From the NCBI GenBank assembly GCA_027024155.1, contig JALVTE010000023.1, forward strand, positions 1 through 48,677: DNA of 48,677 bases, in the 5' to 3' direction. The position numbers and the translations under genes were made by a program. The notes under the pieces were generated by a model, which saw nothing but the letters and a program-made list of their open reading frames with translations, was not told the origin of the DNA and did not search any database. Shown piece after piece: positions 41,546 through 48,677 of this stretch; the stretch's first letter is position 1, and each line of letters opens with the position of its first letter. This stretch comes from Campylobacteraceae bacterium (GTDB lineage Bacteria > Campylobacterota > Campylobacteria > Campylobacterales > Sulfurovaceae).

Positions 41546-41587
41546 AGTTTGAAGATTTCGCTTTTTCTTCCAACTTCCAACTTCAAA
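41534..41587. repeat. Heptad inverted repeat F, likely bidirectional terminator
   Basis: Three 7-bp units on each side: TTGGAAG, TTTGAAG, TTTGAAG (41534-41554) and, read on the minus strand, TTTGAAG, TTGGAAG, TTGGAAG (41567-41587), around a 12-nt loop that has a T5 run. It lies exactly between the convergent mnmC-like and metF genes and includes the mnmC stop (41543-41545). A 21-bp imperfect stem here should stop transcription both ways. Confidence 0.75.
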
Positions 41588-41591
41588 CTTG

Positions 41592-42515
41592 CTACAAGCT
41601 ATCAATCAACTTAGAACACAAATCAAAGCGGTTATGGGTCATTAAGTGTACTTTTGGGTTTATTGCTACTATATCTTTTAAGATATTTTTAGAGATTTCA
41701 AAACCTACTTCTGCCTCTTTATCTTCTGAATCCATCGCAGCTAAGTTCATTTCGTCTATTATCTCTTTTGGTACCTTTATACCTGGTACTTTGTCGGCTA
41801 TAAAGTTTACTGTGCGGGCTCTGACTGCGGGGAATTGTCCGAATATTATTTGTGCCTCTTTAGAGCTCTCTCTTATACTCTCTTTTTTCGCCTCTTCGAA
41901 TATCTCTAAGAGTATTTTAGAATTCTCTATGTCGTAAACTGGTTGTGTTATTATTGCTCTTGTGCCGTAGTTTAGTTTTTTTAACATTCTTTTTTGCAAG
42001 GTTTTGTAATCTTTTGCATATGAGTTGCTAACTGCAAATGGGTATATCGGTTTTGGTGCTGGCTTTAGAGGTTTGTTAGAGTAATCTAAGCCATTATTTA
42101 AGCGGTATATTATGCTTAAAAGTAGGGTAGAGTCACGCTCTAGCACACCTTTTACCTCTGGTTGGTCACTAAATTTTGCAGGGTCGCCTGTTAGGGCTAA
42201 GATTAGTCTAATGTCAAAGTCGTTTGCACCCAAAAGGCTAGATTGTAGAGATAGTTTGTTTCTATCACGCATAGAAATTGTAGAGATTACCGGTTTATTA
42301 AATTTTTGTTGAACTTTTATAGCACTTAAAATAGAGGACATCTTAAGTTTTGCTAATGGATTATCGGTTACGCTAAAGCCATCTATTTTTTCGCAGATAC
42401 CACTTTGTTCAATTTTATCTAATATTCCACTCATAGAAGCACCGTGAGGTGGTGTTATCTCTACTGTTATAAATGTATCGTTACTTTGTAGTTTTTTACA
42501 AAACTTTTTAAACAT
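41592..42515 (-). CDS. metF: Methylenetetrahydrofolate reductase
   Basis: MetF reduces methylene-THF to methyl-THF for methionine synthesis. The protein has TVEITPPHGASMSG at the start (catalytic Glu in the TVE stretch), the FAD-binding LILALTGDPAKF and TRAIITQPVYD segments, and a TIM-barrel length of 307 residues from ATG 42515 (ribosome-binding site aaaagg). A GTG at 42536 is a weaker start. With luxS it belongs to sulfur amino-acid and methyl metabolism. C. jejuni has metF near luxS too. Confidence 0.9.
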   Translation of the reverse strand: MFKKFCKKLQSNDTFITVEITPPHGASMSGILDKIEQSGICEKIDGFSVTDNPLAKLKMSSILSAIKVQQKFNKPVISTISMRDRNKLSLQSSLLGANDFDIRLILALTGDPAKFSDQPEVKGVLERDSTLLLSIIYRLNNGLDYSNKPLKPAPKPIYPFAVSNSYAKDYKTLQKRMLKKLNYGTRAIITQPVYDIENSKILLEIFEEAKKESIRESSKEAQIIFGQFPAVRARTVNFIADKVPGIKVPKEIIDEMNLAAMDSEDKEAEVGFEISKNILKDIVAINPKVHLMTHNRFDLCSKLIDSL

Positions 42516-42595
42516 ATCTTGCCTTTTAAAATGCACCTTACTAAGGTTTGTGTAAATTTAGATATAATTCTACCTAAAAAACTATAAGGGTATAG

Positions 42596-43228
42596 ATGAA
42601 ATTGGCAGTTTTTGATTTTGACTCTACATTAATGGATGGGGAGACAATCGACTTTTTAGCAAAAGAGCTAGGTTTCGAAGCTGAAGTAGCAGAGATTACA
42701 GAGCGTGCAATGGCGGGAGAGTTAGACTTTTTCGACTCTTTAGTTAGCAGGGTTTCACTATTAAAAGGGTTAGAGGTAGACAGAGTAAATAGCATTTGCC
42801 AAAACTTGCCACTAATTAACGGAGCAAAAGAGGCAGTAGAGTCGTTAAAGAGTCAAGGCTTTAGAGTTGTATGCTTCTCTGGCGGATTTAGAAATGCCAC
42901 AGAGCCAGTTTGTGCAAGCTTAGGAATAGATGCCGATTTCTCTAACTATCTACACGAAAAAGATGGTATTCTAACTGGTTTAGTTGGCGGAGAGATGATG
43001 TTTAGTGACTCTAAGGGTAAAATGGTTAAAAGATTACAAAACTTACTTGGTGTTAGCAAAGCAAATACTTTAGTTGTTGGCGATGGAGCAAACGATATTA
43101 GTATGTTCAGACATGCAGGTGTAAGTGTTGCTTTTTGTGCAAAGCCGATACTTAAAGAGGCAGCTACCGATATTGTAGATGTTAAAGATTTAAGAGAAGT
43201 AGCAAAGATAGCTAGTGAGAAGCTATAA
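42596..43228 (+). CDS. serB: Phosphoserine phosphatase
   Basis: SerB makes serine from phosphoserine. The 210-residue HAD-family protein has the catalytic motif FDFDSTLMDGETID (nucleophile Asp8), motif II in CFSGGF, and VVGDGANDISMFRHAG with the metal-binding aspartates. It lacks the N-terminal ACT domain of enterobacterial SerB, as in other Campylobacterota. The stop codon lies at the edge of a hairpin, ATAGCT/AGCTAT (43208-43226). Confidence 0.95.
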   Translation: MKLAVFDFDSTLMDGETIDFLAKELGFEAEVAEITERAMAGELDFFDSLVSRVSLLKGLEVDRVNSICQNLPLINGAKEAVESLKSQGFRVVCFSGGFRNATEPVCASLGIDADFSNYLHEKDGILTGLVGGEMMFSDSKGKMVKRLQNLLGVSKANTLVVGDGANDISMFRHAGVSVAFCAKPILKEAATDIVDVKDLREVAKIASEKL

Positions 43229-43618
43229 TGTACCATCATTGTCATTAAGTTAAGGATTTTATATCAGTAAAATGACATGTTATAAAACAGTGCCATCTCC
43301 GTCATTCTGAGCGGATGCGAAGAATCTAGTTTAAACGGCTGTAAAGCCAAGAGTTAATTTAGGCAAATTGGGTTAGATTCTTCGCATCCGCTCAGAATGA
43401 CAGCAATGGTAAATATTTTCATTGCTTCAGGCTTTATGCTTTTGGCTTTGAGCCAATAAATGGATATAAAATCCTTAACTTAATGGCAATGCAGGGCACC
43501 TCATACTATTGGTATTTTTGCTGAGGTAAGTGTACTGCACACTACGATAATGTGCAAGGTGAAGTGCTCTCGCTGCACCTTTATGCCAAGAACAACCTTT
43601 TAATTTGGAGAGAATAAA
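43229..43618. repeat. 390-bp gap: large nested palindrome element
   Basis: Outer arms of 29 bp (43237-43265 and 43463-43491) match with one mismatch. Inside are arms of 28 bp (43301-43328 and 43374-43401) that match perfectly and contain GTCATTCTGAGCGGATGCG. Smaller hairpins lie within (GGCT/AGCC near 43337; TTGGCT-TTG-AGCCAA at 43442-43456). To the right are TGCACA/TGTGCA (about 43533-43553) and AAGGTG/CACCTT pairs before the ABC exporter gene. I see no ORF with a ribosome-binding site. It looks like a non-coding mobile (MITE-like) element or structured RNA. Confidence 0.8.
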
Positions 43619-45373
43619 TTGAATAGATGTAAAATAAAAGAGTTACTTTTAGAGATTGTTAAGTATAAAAAAGAGTTGTTTATTGGTAATGGCTTTGCTA
43701 TTTTGGCAACTTTGCTAACTGTTACTATACCTCTGTTTATTCCAATGCTTATAGATGAGTTGTTGTTGCATAAAAAGCCAAAATTAACAGCTTTGGTTGC
43801 CGAGTATATAACCCCTATGAGCCTTGTTGGCTATGTGATATTCTTTTTATGTTTAACTATTCTTATGCGATTTTTGGGTGTAATTTTTGCCAATATGCAG
43901 GTAAAAATGTTGCTAAAAGTCTCTAAAGATATTACTTATAAATTGCGTATAAATGCGATAGAACATTTAAAAAGGGTAGCCCTAAAAGAGTATGAGCGTT
44001 TTAGCCCAGGGGCGATTACTTCGAAGCTTGTAACAGATATTAATACAGTAGATATATTTATTGGTACAACAGTAGGCAAACTTATTATCTCTACACTTAT
44101 TTTGCTTTTTACATCTATAATTTTGTTTATTATAAATTGGAAGTTGGCTATTTTTATACTTGTAACTAACCCTGTAGTTGTATATTTTACAGCAAAATTA
44201 GCTAGACGAGTTGGTAAATTAAAGAGAGTAGAAAATAAAAGTGTAGAGGCGTTTCAAGAGTCTTTAAGTGATTCGTTAGAGCTGTTTAACCAGATAAAAG
44301 CTTCGAATAAAGAGGAGTACTTTTTTAGCAAAGTTGCCAACAAGGCAAAAGAGTTAAAAGATAAGAGTATAGAGTTCTCTTACAAGAGCGATAGAGCTAT
44401 TAGAGTTTCGTTTTTTACATTTTTAAGTGGATATGAGCTATTTCGCTCTGTTAGTATTTTGGCTGTTGCATATAGTAACTTATCTATTGGGTTAATGCTT
44501 GCAATTTTTGGTTATCTTTGGATTATGATGACTCCTACACAAGATATTATAAACTTTCAGTATGCACTATTTAATGCTAAATCATCTTGCAATAGAGTAA
44601 ACGAAATTTTTGAATTAGAGCAAGAGAGAAGTGTACAAAATGCTCAAAACCCTTTTAATAAAGAGGTTAGCATTGAATTTAAAGATATGTCGTTTGCCTA
44701 CACAGATGGCAAAGATATTTTGCAAAATTTAACATTTAAAATAGAACCTTTAAGTAAAGTAGCAATAGTTGGACCAAGCGGTAGCGGAAAAAGCACACTT
44801 GCAAACTTAATAGCAGGATTTTATGAGCCAAGTGGCGGAGAGTTAAAATACAGTGATATTAGTTACAAATTGATATTACCACAAGTAATTCGGGAAAATA
44901 TTTATCTAATTTTACAGCATCCTAAACTATTTAATGATACAATGCGGTTTAATTTAACCCTCGGTAAGAGTTATAGCGACGATGAGGTAGAGAGAGCTTT
45001 GCATATTGCACAGTTAGATAGCGTAATATCTAACTTAGAAGATGGGCTTGATACTGTTGTTGGTAAAGAGGGGGTTAAGTTAAGCGGTGGACAGAGACAA
45101 CGCGTAGCAATAGCAAGAATGGTTTTAGAAGACCCACAAGTCGTTATTTTTGATGAATCAACTTCGGCACTAGATATACACACCGAAGCGAACCTCTTTA
45201 GAGATTTAAAAGAGTTTCTGAATAGAAAAACAGTTATTACTATTGCACATAGACTTAGCACAATAGAGCAAGCAGAAGTTATCTTTGTATTAGAAGATGG
45301 CAAACTAGCCGACAGCGGAAGCCCAAAAGAGCTTTTAGCAAAAGATAGCGGTTATTTTGCGAAAATGATATAG
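43619..45373 (+). CDS. ABC transporter, fused permease and ATPase (exporter type)
   Basis: A 584-residue half-transporter with six membrane helices (residues 20-310) and a C-terminal ATPase: Walker A GPSGSGKST, Q-loop LILQHP, signature LSGGQRQRVAIARMV, Walker B VVIFDEST and H-loop TIAHRLST. It resembles MsbA and multidrug or lipid exporters and works as a dimer. The start codon is TTG (43619) with ggagag upstream. The insertion YKLILPQVIRENIY before the Q-loop is normal for the group. The substrate is unknown. Heptad element E begins immediately after the stop. Confidence 0.9.
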   Translation: MNRCKIKELLLEIVKYKKELFIGNGFAILATLLTVTIPLFIPMLIDELLLHKKPKLTALVAEYITPMSLVGYVIFFLCLTILMRFLGVIFANMQVKMLLKVSKDITYKLRINAIEHLKRVALKEYERFSPGAITSKLVTDINTVDIFIGTTVGKLIISTLILLFTSIILFIINWKLAIFILVTNPVVVYFTAKLARRVGKLKRVENKSVEAFQESLSDSLELFNQIKASNKEEYFFSKVANKAKELKDKSIEFSYKSDRAIRVSFFTFLSGYELFRSVSILAVAYSNLSIGLMLAIFGYLWIMMTPTQDIINFQYALFNAKSSCNRVNEIFELEQERSVQNAQNPFNKEVSIEFKDMSFAYTDGKDILQNLTFKIEPLSKVAIVGPSGSGKSTLANLIAGFYEPSGGELKYSDISYKLILPQVIRENIYLILQHPKLFNDTMRFNLTLGKSYSDDEVERALHIAQLDSVISNLEDGLDTVVGKEGVKLSGGQRQRVAIARMVLEDPQVVIFDESTSALDIHTEANLFRDLKEFLNRKTVITIAHRLSTIEQAEVIFVLEDGKLADSGSPKELLAKDSGYFAKMI

Positions 45374-45482
45374 AAGCACAAAGCACAAAGCACAAAGCGC
45401 AAAGCTAACAAGGTGGCTTCGCCTTTTTTAAATAAGCGAAGCTACAATTAGCTTTAAGCTTTAGGCTTTTAGCTTTAAGCTT
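45374..45482. repeat. Heptad inverted-repeat element E (upstream of helicase gene)
   Basis: Left arm 45374-45408: AAGCACA three times, AAGCGCA, AAGCTAA. Right arm 45448-45482, read on the minus strand: AAGCTTA, AAGCTAA, AAGCCTA, AAGCTTA, AAGCTAA. Both have exactly five units and end inward with AAGCTAA. The core has GGCTTCGCC and AAGCGAAGC (45415-45442). It begins on the base after the ABC gene stop and ends where the hairpin over the helicase ribosome-binding site begins. Confidence 0.85.
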
Positions 45483-45501
45483 CCCAAAAAGGAAGAATTT
45501 G
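45480..45501 (+). promoter_or_regulatory. Hairpin enclosing the helicase Shine-Dalgarno sequence
   Basis: CTTCC (45480-45484) and GGAAG (45491-45495) flank a 6-nt loop, and the right arm is the Shine-Dalgarno sequence of the TTG start at 45499. The layout (heptad arm, then hairpin over the ribosome-binding site, then a non-ATG start) repeats that of pdxJ. Confidence 0.55.
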
Positions 45502-46881
45502 AATTTTACAGAATTTAACTTTCACCCAGATGTAGCAAAGGGTGTAAAGATTGCAGGTTTTAGAGAGCCTAGCCCAATACAGGAAGAGGCGATTCCTCTT
45601 ATATTGGATGGAATAGATATTGTGGCACAAGCTCACACAGGTACAGGTAAAACAGCAGCATTTGGTTTGCCAATACTAGAGAAAATTGCAAATGGCGAGA
45701 TAGAAAAAGCACTTGTAATTACACCAACAAGAGAGCTTGCAACACAAGTTAGCGACGAGCTTTACCACTTAGGGCGTTTTGCCGGTATTAGAACTTTAGC
45801 AGTTTATGGTGGTGTTGGATATGGGCGACAAATTGCACTTATAAACAAGGGTGTGCAAATTGTAGTAGCAACACCAGGGCGTTTAAAAGACCTTTATCAA
45901 AAAGGTAAAATAGATAGCTTTAACCCAGAGATTGTTGTACTAGATGAAGCAGATGAAATGCTAGATATGGGCTTTTTAGAGAGTGTAAAAGAGATTTTCG
46001 ATTACATCCCTCAAAACCGTCAAACTCTACTTTTTTCAGCAACAATGCCAGAACCAATTAAAGATTTGGCAGAGACACTGCTTTATAATCCAGAGTATAT
46101 ATCGGTAGTTAGCGATGAAGATAGTACAACAAACAATAAAATCGAGCAACTCTACTATGTAATCGAAGAGGAGCAGAGAGATAATGCCATTGTAAACTTG
46201 TTAGAGAGCGAAAATTACAATAAAGCTTTGATTTTCTGTAGAATGAAGCGAGAAGTAGATAGATTAACCGAGCATCTACAAGCTTTGGGCTTTCATGTCG
46301 AGGGCTTGCATGGTGATATAGAGCAGATGCAAAGAGATGCCATAGTTAAAAACTACCGACGCGGAAATACAAAACTTTTAATTGCAACAGATGTTGCAGC
46401 TAGAGGACTAGATATTAAAGATGTTACGCATGTATTTAACTACCATATACCGTTTGACCCACAAAGCTATGTTCACCGAATCGGAAGAACAGGTCGTGCC
46501 GGCAAAGATGGTAGAGCAATTACTTTAGTTACAACTCAAGAGTTTAGAGAACTTGCTAGAATAAAAAAAGATGTAGGTGCCGATATGCACTTAACTACTT
46601 TAAAAATTGGTGGCTCAAAACTTAGCCAAGAAGATGTAGCAAAAGTTAAAAGCACAATAGAATCTGTAGATATTATCGAAGATGTAGATATGCTAATGCA
46701 AGGCTTATCAGAGTTTGAATTAAACGATTTACTAAAAAGATTGCTATCATATGTAGCTACCAAAGAGAACTTAGGCGGCAAAGACTCCATAGGCTACAAC
46801 CAAAGCGAAACCGACGAAATGTATAAACTCTTTTTAAAAGAGGAGAAAGCTGCTAAGAGTAAGAAGAAGAAAAGAAGGTAA
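45499..46881 (+). CDS. DEAD-box RNA helicase
   Basis: A 460-residue ATP-dependent RNA helicase: Q-motif FREPSPIQEEAIPLIL, Walker A AHTGTGKTAA, motif Ia PTRELATQ, DEAD in VLDEADEMLDMG, SAT in LFSATMPE, and motif VI HRIGRTGRAG. A basic tail (KAAKSKKKKRR) could hold RNA. It is closest to the DeaD/CsdA and RhlE groups, which act in ribosome assembly, cold growth and mRNA decay. The start is TTG 45499, with its Shine-Dalgarno in a hairpin. Confidence 0.93.
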   Translation: MNFTEFNFHPDVAKGVKIAGFREPSPIQEEAIPLILDGIDIVAQAHTGTGKTAAFGLPILEKIANGEIEKALVITPTRELATQVSDELYHLGRFAGIRTLAVYGGVGYGRQIALINKGVQIVVATPGRLKDLYQKGKIDSFNPEIVVLDEADEMLDMGFLESVKEIFDYIPQNRQTLLFSATMPEPIKDLAETLLYNPEYISVVSDEDSTTNNKIEQLYYVIEEEQRDNAIVNLLESENYNKALIFCRMKREVDRLTEHLQALGFHVEGLHGDIEQMQRDAIVKNYRRGNTKLLIATDVAARGLDIKDVTHVFNYHIPFDPQSYVHRIGRTGRAGKDGRAITLVTTQEFRELARIKKDVGADMHLTTLKIGGSKLSQEDVAKVKSTIESVDIIEDVDMLMQGLSEFELNDLLKRLLSYVATKENLGGKDSIGYNQSETDEMYKLFLKEEKAAKSKKKKRR

Positions 46882-46900
46882 AAGGCTTTAGCCTTCTTTT
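46873..46900 (+). terminator. Terminator of the helicase gene
   Basis: AAGGCT-TT-AGCCTT (46882-46895) followed by CTTTT is an intrinsic terminator right after the stop codon (46879-46881). AGAAGG (46873-46878) before the stop can extend or replace the stem by pairing with CCTTCT (46892-46897), so the hairpin partly uses coding sequence. Confidence 0.75.
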
Positions 46901-46916
46901 ATTAGGTAAGTTAAAT

Positions 46917-47201
46917 TTAACAATCTTTAGTCAATCTATCATACTTGTCATGATTCATAATATCTTGAAAATAGACAATATTATCTTTATGAGTAAGTAA
47001 AATTCTATATCCACTATTTCCAAGAACTCGAATAGATTGCTTATGTTTGTCTCGTTTGCAGACAATATTTTTTAAATTTAATTTTGTATGTGAGGGATTG
47101 GATTTATAGAGTTCTTCAGTCTCTACAATAAGAGCTAAAGATATTTTTTTAGCGATTTTCTTTTTGCTTCGCTCATACTTAATATCAAATTTAAGAAGCA
47201 T
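46917..47201 (-). CDS. RelE/ParE-superfamily toxin-like protein
   Basis: A 94-residue basic protein: FDIKYERSKKKIAKKISLAL at the start, KQSIRVLGNSGYRILLTHKD in the middle and YFQDIMNHDKYDRL at the end, the layout of RelE-fold mRNA interferases. The start overlaps the upstream gene by 11 bp, the usual antitoxin-toxin coupling. The toxic activity is inferred from the fold only. Confidence 0.7.
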   Translation of the reverse strand: MLLKFDIKYERSKKKIAKKISLALIVETEELYKSNPSHTKLNLKNIVCKRDKHKQSIRVLGNSGYRILLTHKDNIVYFQDIMNHDKYDRLTKDC

Positions 47202-47520
47202 GGCGATGTTCGAGAATCAAATCTCCAATCTCCATTTCTAATTTTGCCATTTGTGCTAAAAGTTCATCAAGAATATTTTTTGTTTTTGCATCTTCGCTAT
47301 TTTTAAAAATCTCTTCTACTACTTCATAGTTATCATCAAGGTTAAACTGCAAAGTGCGAAGTTTCTCTTCATCAAAATTAAGCTCGTCAAGAATTTCACG
47401 AAAACCTTTTACCATCATTAGAGCAATTTTAATAGCATTTTCTGTTTCAACACTTGTCAAACTATTTAATGACTTAAAATACTCAACATTAAGAAGAGGC
47501 ATATAGTGTAACTCACTCAT
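47191..47520 (-). CDS. Putative antitoxin partner of the RelE-like toxin
   Basis: A 109-residue acidic, helical protein (VVEEIFKNSEDAKTKNILDELL; ends GDLILEHRHAS). It lies directly upstream of, and overlaps, the RelE-like gene, as an antitoxin would, and its charge is opposite to the basic toxin. I see no ribbon-helix-helix, Xre or Phd-type DNA-binding motif, so if it is an antitoxin its type is not one I recognise. Ribosome-binding site aaaagga before ATG 47520. Confidence 0.55.
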   Translation of the reverse strand: MSELHYMPLLNVEYFKSLNSLTSVETENAIKIALMMVKGFREILDELNFDEEKLRTLQFNLDDNYEVVEEIFKNSEDAKTKNILDELLAQMAKLEMEIGDLILEHRHAS

Positions 47521-47611
47521 ATGTATCCTTTTTAAAATTAATGTTTATTTACAATTATAGCAGAAAAATAGGAATTGTTAATTTTTAAAATATTAACTAG
47601 GGTAAATTTAT

Positions 47612-48172
47612 TTAGCTTTGTATTTTATCAGAATCAAATACCCCATTATAATCTTCAAATTCTTTAATCCATAGTTCACCAGATATTTCAGGCATTAAAC
47701 TTCTGTAGTTATCGTAATTAAATATGCGTATATTTTTAAATTCTTCTAATTTAGCTTTATCTCTACTAATTGTTAAAATATTGGAAGAGTTTCTTGCTGG
47801 TTCATGAGCAAATATAAGCATTTTTTCTGCAATATCTATCATTTTATCCCATATTTTTTCTGAGGGTGGTTGGTTTTTTGCGAATAATCTTCCAACATAA
47901 AATTTAATATTTTTATAATCAGCATTATACTCCCAAGCTTCTTGAGATAAGCGTTTAGCAAATGTTTGTCTTGCCGCTTGCCCGATGTAAAGTAGAACAT
48001 CATTTCCATATATAGGATGAAAACCATAAACTTGATATATACCAAAATCTTTACATTCATCATTTAATATATCATCAAGTGTATATTTTCCTGTTTCTTC
48101 ATTATATCCAATATCAATAAGGCTATATGGTCCATCCCATTCTATTCTAATATTCTCTATTTTTATATTCAC
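47612..48172 (-). CDS. GIY-YIG-like nuclease domain protein
   Basis: A 186-residue protein. FGIYQVYG (about residue 42) followed by VLLYIGQAARQTFAKRLSQE gives the GIY...YIG pattern and the catalytic Arg region, and EKMLIFAHEPARNSSN supplies candidate Glu and Asn residues. Such single-domain proteins occur in restriction-like, repair and mobile contexts. No partner gene is next to it. The domain call is likely; the biological role is open. Confidence 0.65.
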   Translation of the reverse strand: MNIKIENIRIEWDGPYSLIDIGYNEETGKYTLDDILNDECKDFGIYQVYGFHPIYGNDVLLYIGQAARQTFAKRLSQEAWEYNADYKNIKFYVGRLFAKNQPPSEKIWDKMIDIAEKMLIFAHEPARNSSNILTISRDKAKLEEFKNIRIFNYDNYRSLMPEISGELWIKEFEDYNGVFDSDKIQS

Positions 48173-48518
48173 TTTTTTATCCTAGTATAGAGTTTATTCA
48201 TTTTTATACATTTAAAAACTATGAACGAAGCTTTTATTTAGCACAGCCTTAATGATGTTATCTAATGAATATAATAATATACACCTCTTATTCTTAATTC
48301 TCACCTAATTTAGACTTTCTCTTTCATTTTTTTAGAAAGAAATCGCACAAAAAATGAGATTTTCGCCAGATTGTTTAATTTACGTTAAAAATGCAAAACT
48401 TAGCCTATTGGCTTCAGACAGTTGCATTTTCTTAACACTACAATTAAATTAAATCTCAATTTCTTAAAATCTCAAATTGTGCAGGAATGCTCAATGAATT
48501 GAGCATAGTTTAAGAGTT
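48173..48518. repeat. 346-bp gap with an imperfect nested palindrome
   Basis: Arms at 48345-48363 and 48466-48482 share GCACAA and TGAGATTTT (right arm read on the minus strand) with small indels. Inside, GTTAAAAATGCAA (48384-48396) pairs with TTGCATTTTCTTAAC (48422-48436), and TTTAATTT/AAATTAAA segments lie between. Near the right end TGCTCAAT-GA-ATTGAGCA (48488-48505) is a perfect hairpin just after the stop codon of the minus-strand gene. No coding frame stands out. Confidence 0.55.
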
Positions 48519-48677
48519 TTATTTGTACCTATTGTCATAAAGTTGCTTGACTATTTCTATTATTTTTTTGTTGTGCATTAATCCTTCGATTAAATCATTG
48601 TCTATATTGTCAATTCCATAATAGGCACCAGCTATTGAGCCGTAAATTGCTCCTATTGTGTCGCTATCTTTTCCTAG
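48519..48677 (-). CDS. ADP-ribosylglycohydrolase family protein, C-terminal end (cut by window edge)
   Basis: The last 52 codons of a minus-strand gene, starting GKDSDTIGAIYGSIAGAYYG at the window edge. This is the metal-binding C-terminal motif of the ADP-ribosylglycohydrolase/DraG family (D-x-D-T-I-G-A-I-x-G-x-I-x-G-A-x-Y-G). These enzymes remove ADP-ribose from proteins; DraG itself reactivates nitrogenase and binds PII, but most family members act on other targets. Which subgroup this is cannot be told from the fragment. Confidence 0.85.
   Translation of the reverse strand, partial: LGKDSDTIGAIYGSIAGAYYGIDNIDNDLIEGLMHNKKIIEIVKQLYDNRYK

Overview
The window is AT-rich chromosomal DNA from a member of the Campylobacterota (Epsilonproteobacteria), probably a free-living, micro-oxic and likely marine relative of Sulfurimonas, Arcobacter or Sulfurovum. 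The order purA / DUF507 / carA, then ccoNOQP / DUF4006 / TPM-like / FixH-like / AddB-like, is the order I know from Campylobacter jejuni, and luxS / mnmC / metF also fits the class. The genus cannot be fixed from this sequence. I found no rRNA, tRNA, CRISPR array, insertion sequence or prophage.

Layout. 1-3.8 kb: end of purA, DUF507, carA and ddl. 4.0-11.1 kb: cbb3 oxidase operon ccoNOQP with small accessory membrane proteins and an AddB-like nuclease. 11.1-19.1 kb: rsmE, argG, pdxJ-pdxA, malic enzyme, TPR proteins and YqeY. 19.2-23.8 kb: a complete branched-chain amino-acid ABC transporter. 24.0-25.5 kb: DinB-like and hypothetical proteins. 25.5-39.2 kb: a nitrogen-assimilation island (nasA-type nitrate reductase, fused DmsBC-like electron-transfer subunit, nirA and narK, then a GNAT gene, phzF and a brnTA toxin-antitoxin pair, then a PP2C-kinase fusion, amtB and glnK). 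39.3-46.9 kb: housekeeping genes including luxS, mnmC, metF, serB, an ABC exporter and a DEAD-box helicase. 46.9-48.7 kb: a RelE-like toxin module, a GIY-YIG protein and the end of an ADP-ribosylglycohydrolase.

How the island may work. NarK imports nitrate, NasA reduces it to nitrite, and NirA reduces nitrite to ammonium. AmtB takes up ammonium and GlnK gates AmtB. The electron partner encoded beside NasA is a four-cluster ferredoxin fused to a DmsC-type membrane anchor, which suggests a quinol-fed assimilatory nitrate reductase. A palindrome, TTGCCTA-N5-TAGGCAA or a degenerate form, lies 30-31 bases upstream of the -10 box of four promoters (narK, nirA, the PP2C-kinase gene and amtB-glnK). 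This looks like an undescribed operator that joins these units into one regulon; its regulator is not in the window.

The intergenic DNA is unusual. At least seven gaps carry arms made of exactly five 7-bp units (35 bp), usually as an inverted pair around a small hairpin core. The heptad sequence differs between loci while period and copy number are kept. Other gaps carry long nested palindromes (37.1 and 43.2 kb, weaker at 23.9 and 48.3 kb). Several stop codons and two Shine-Dalgarno sequences lie inside tight perfect hairpins.
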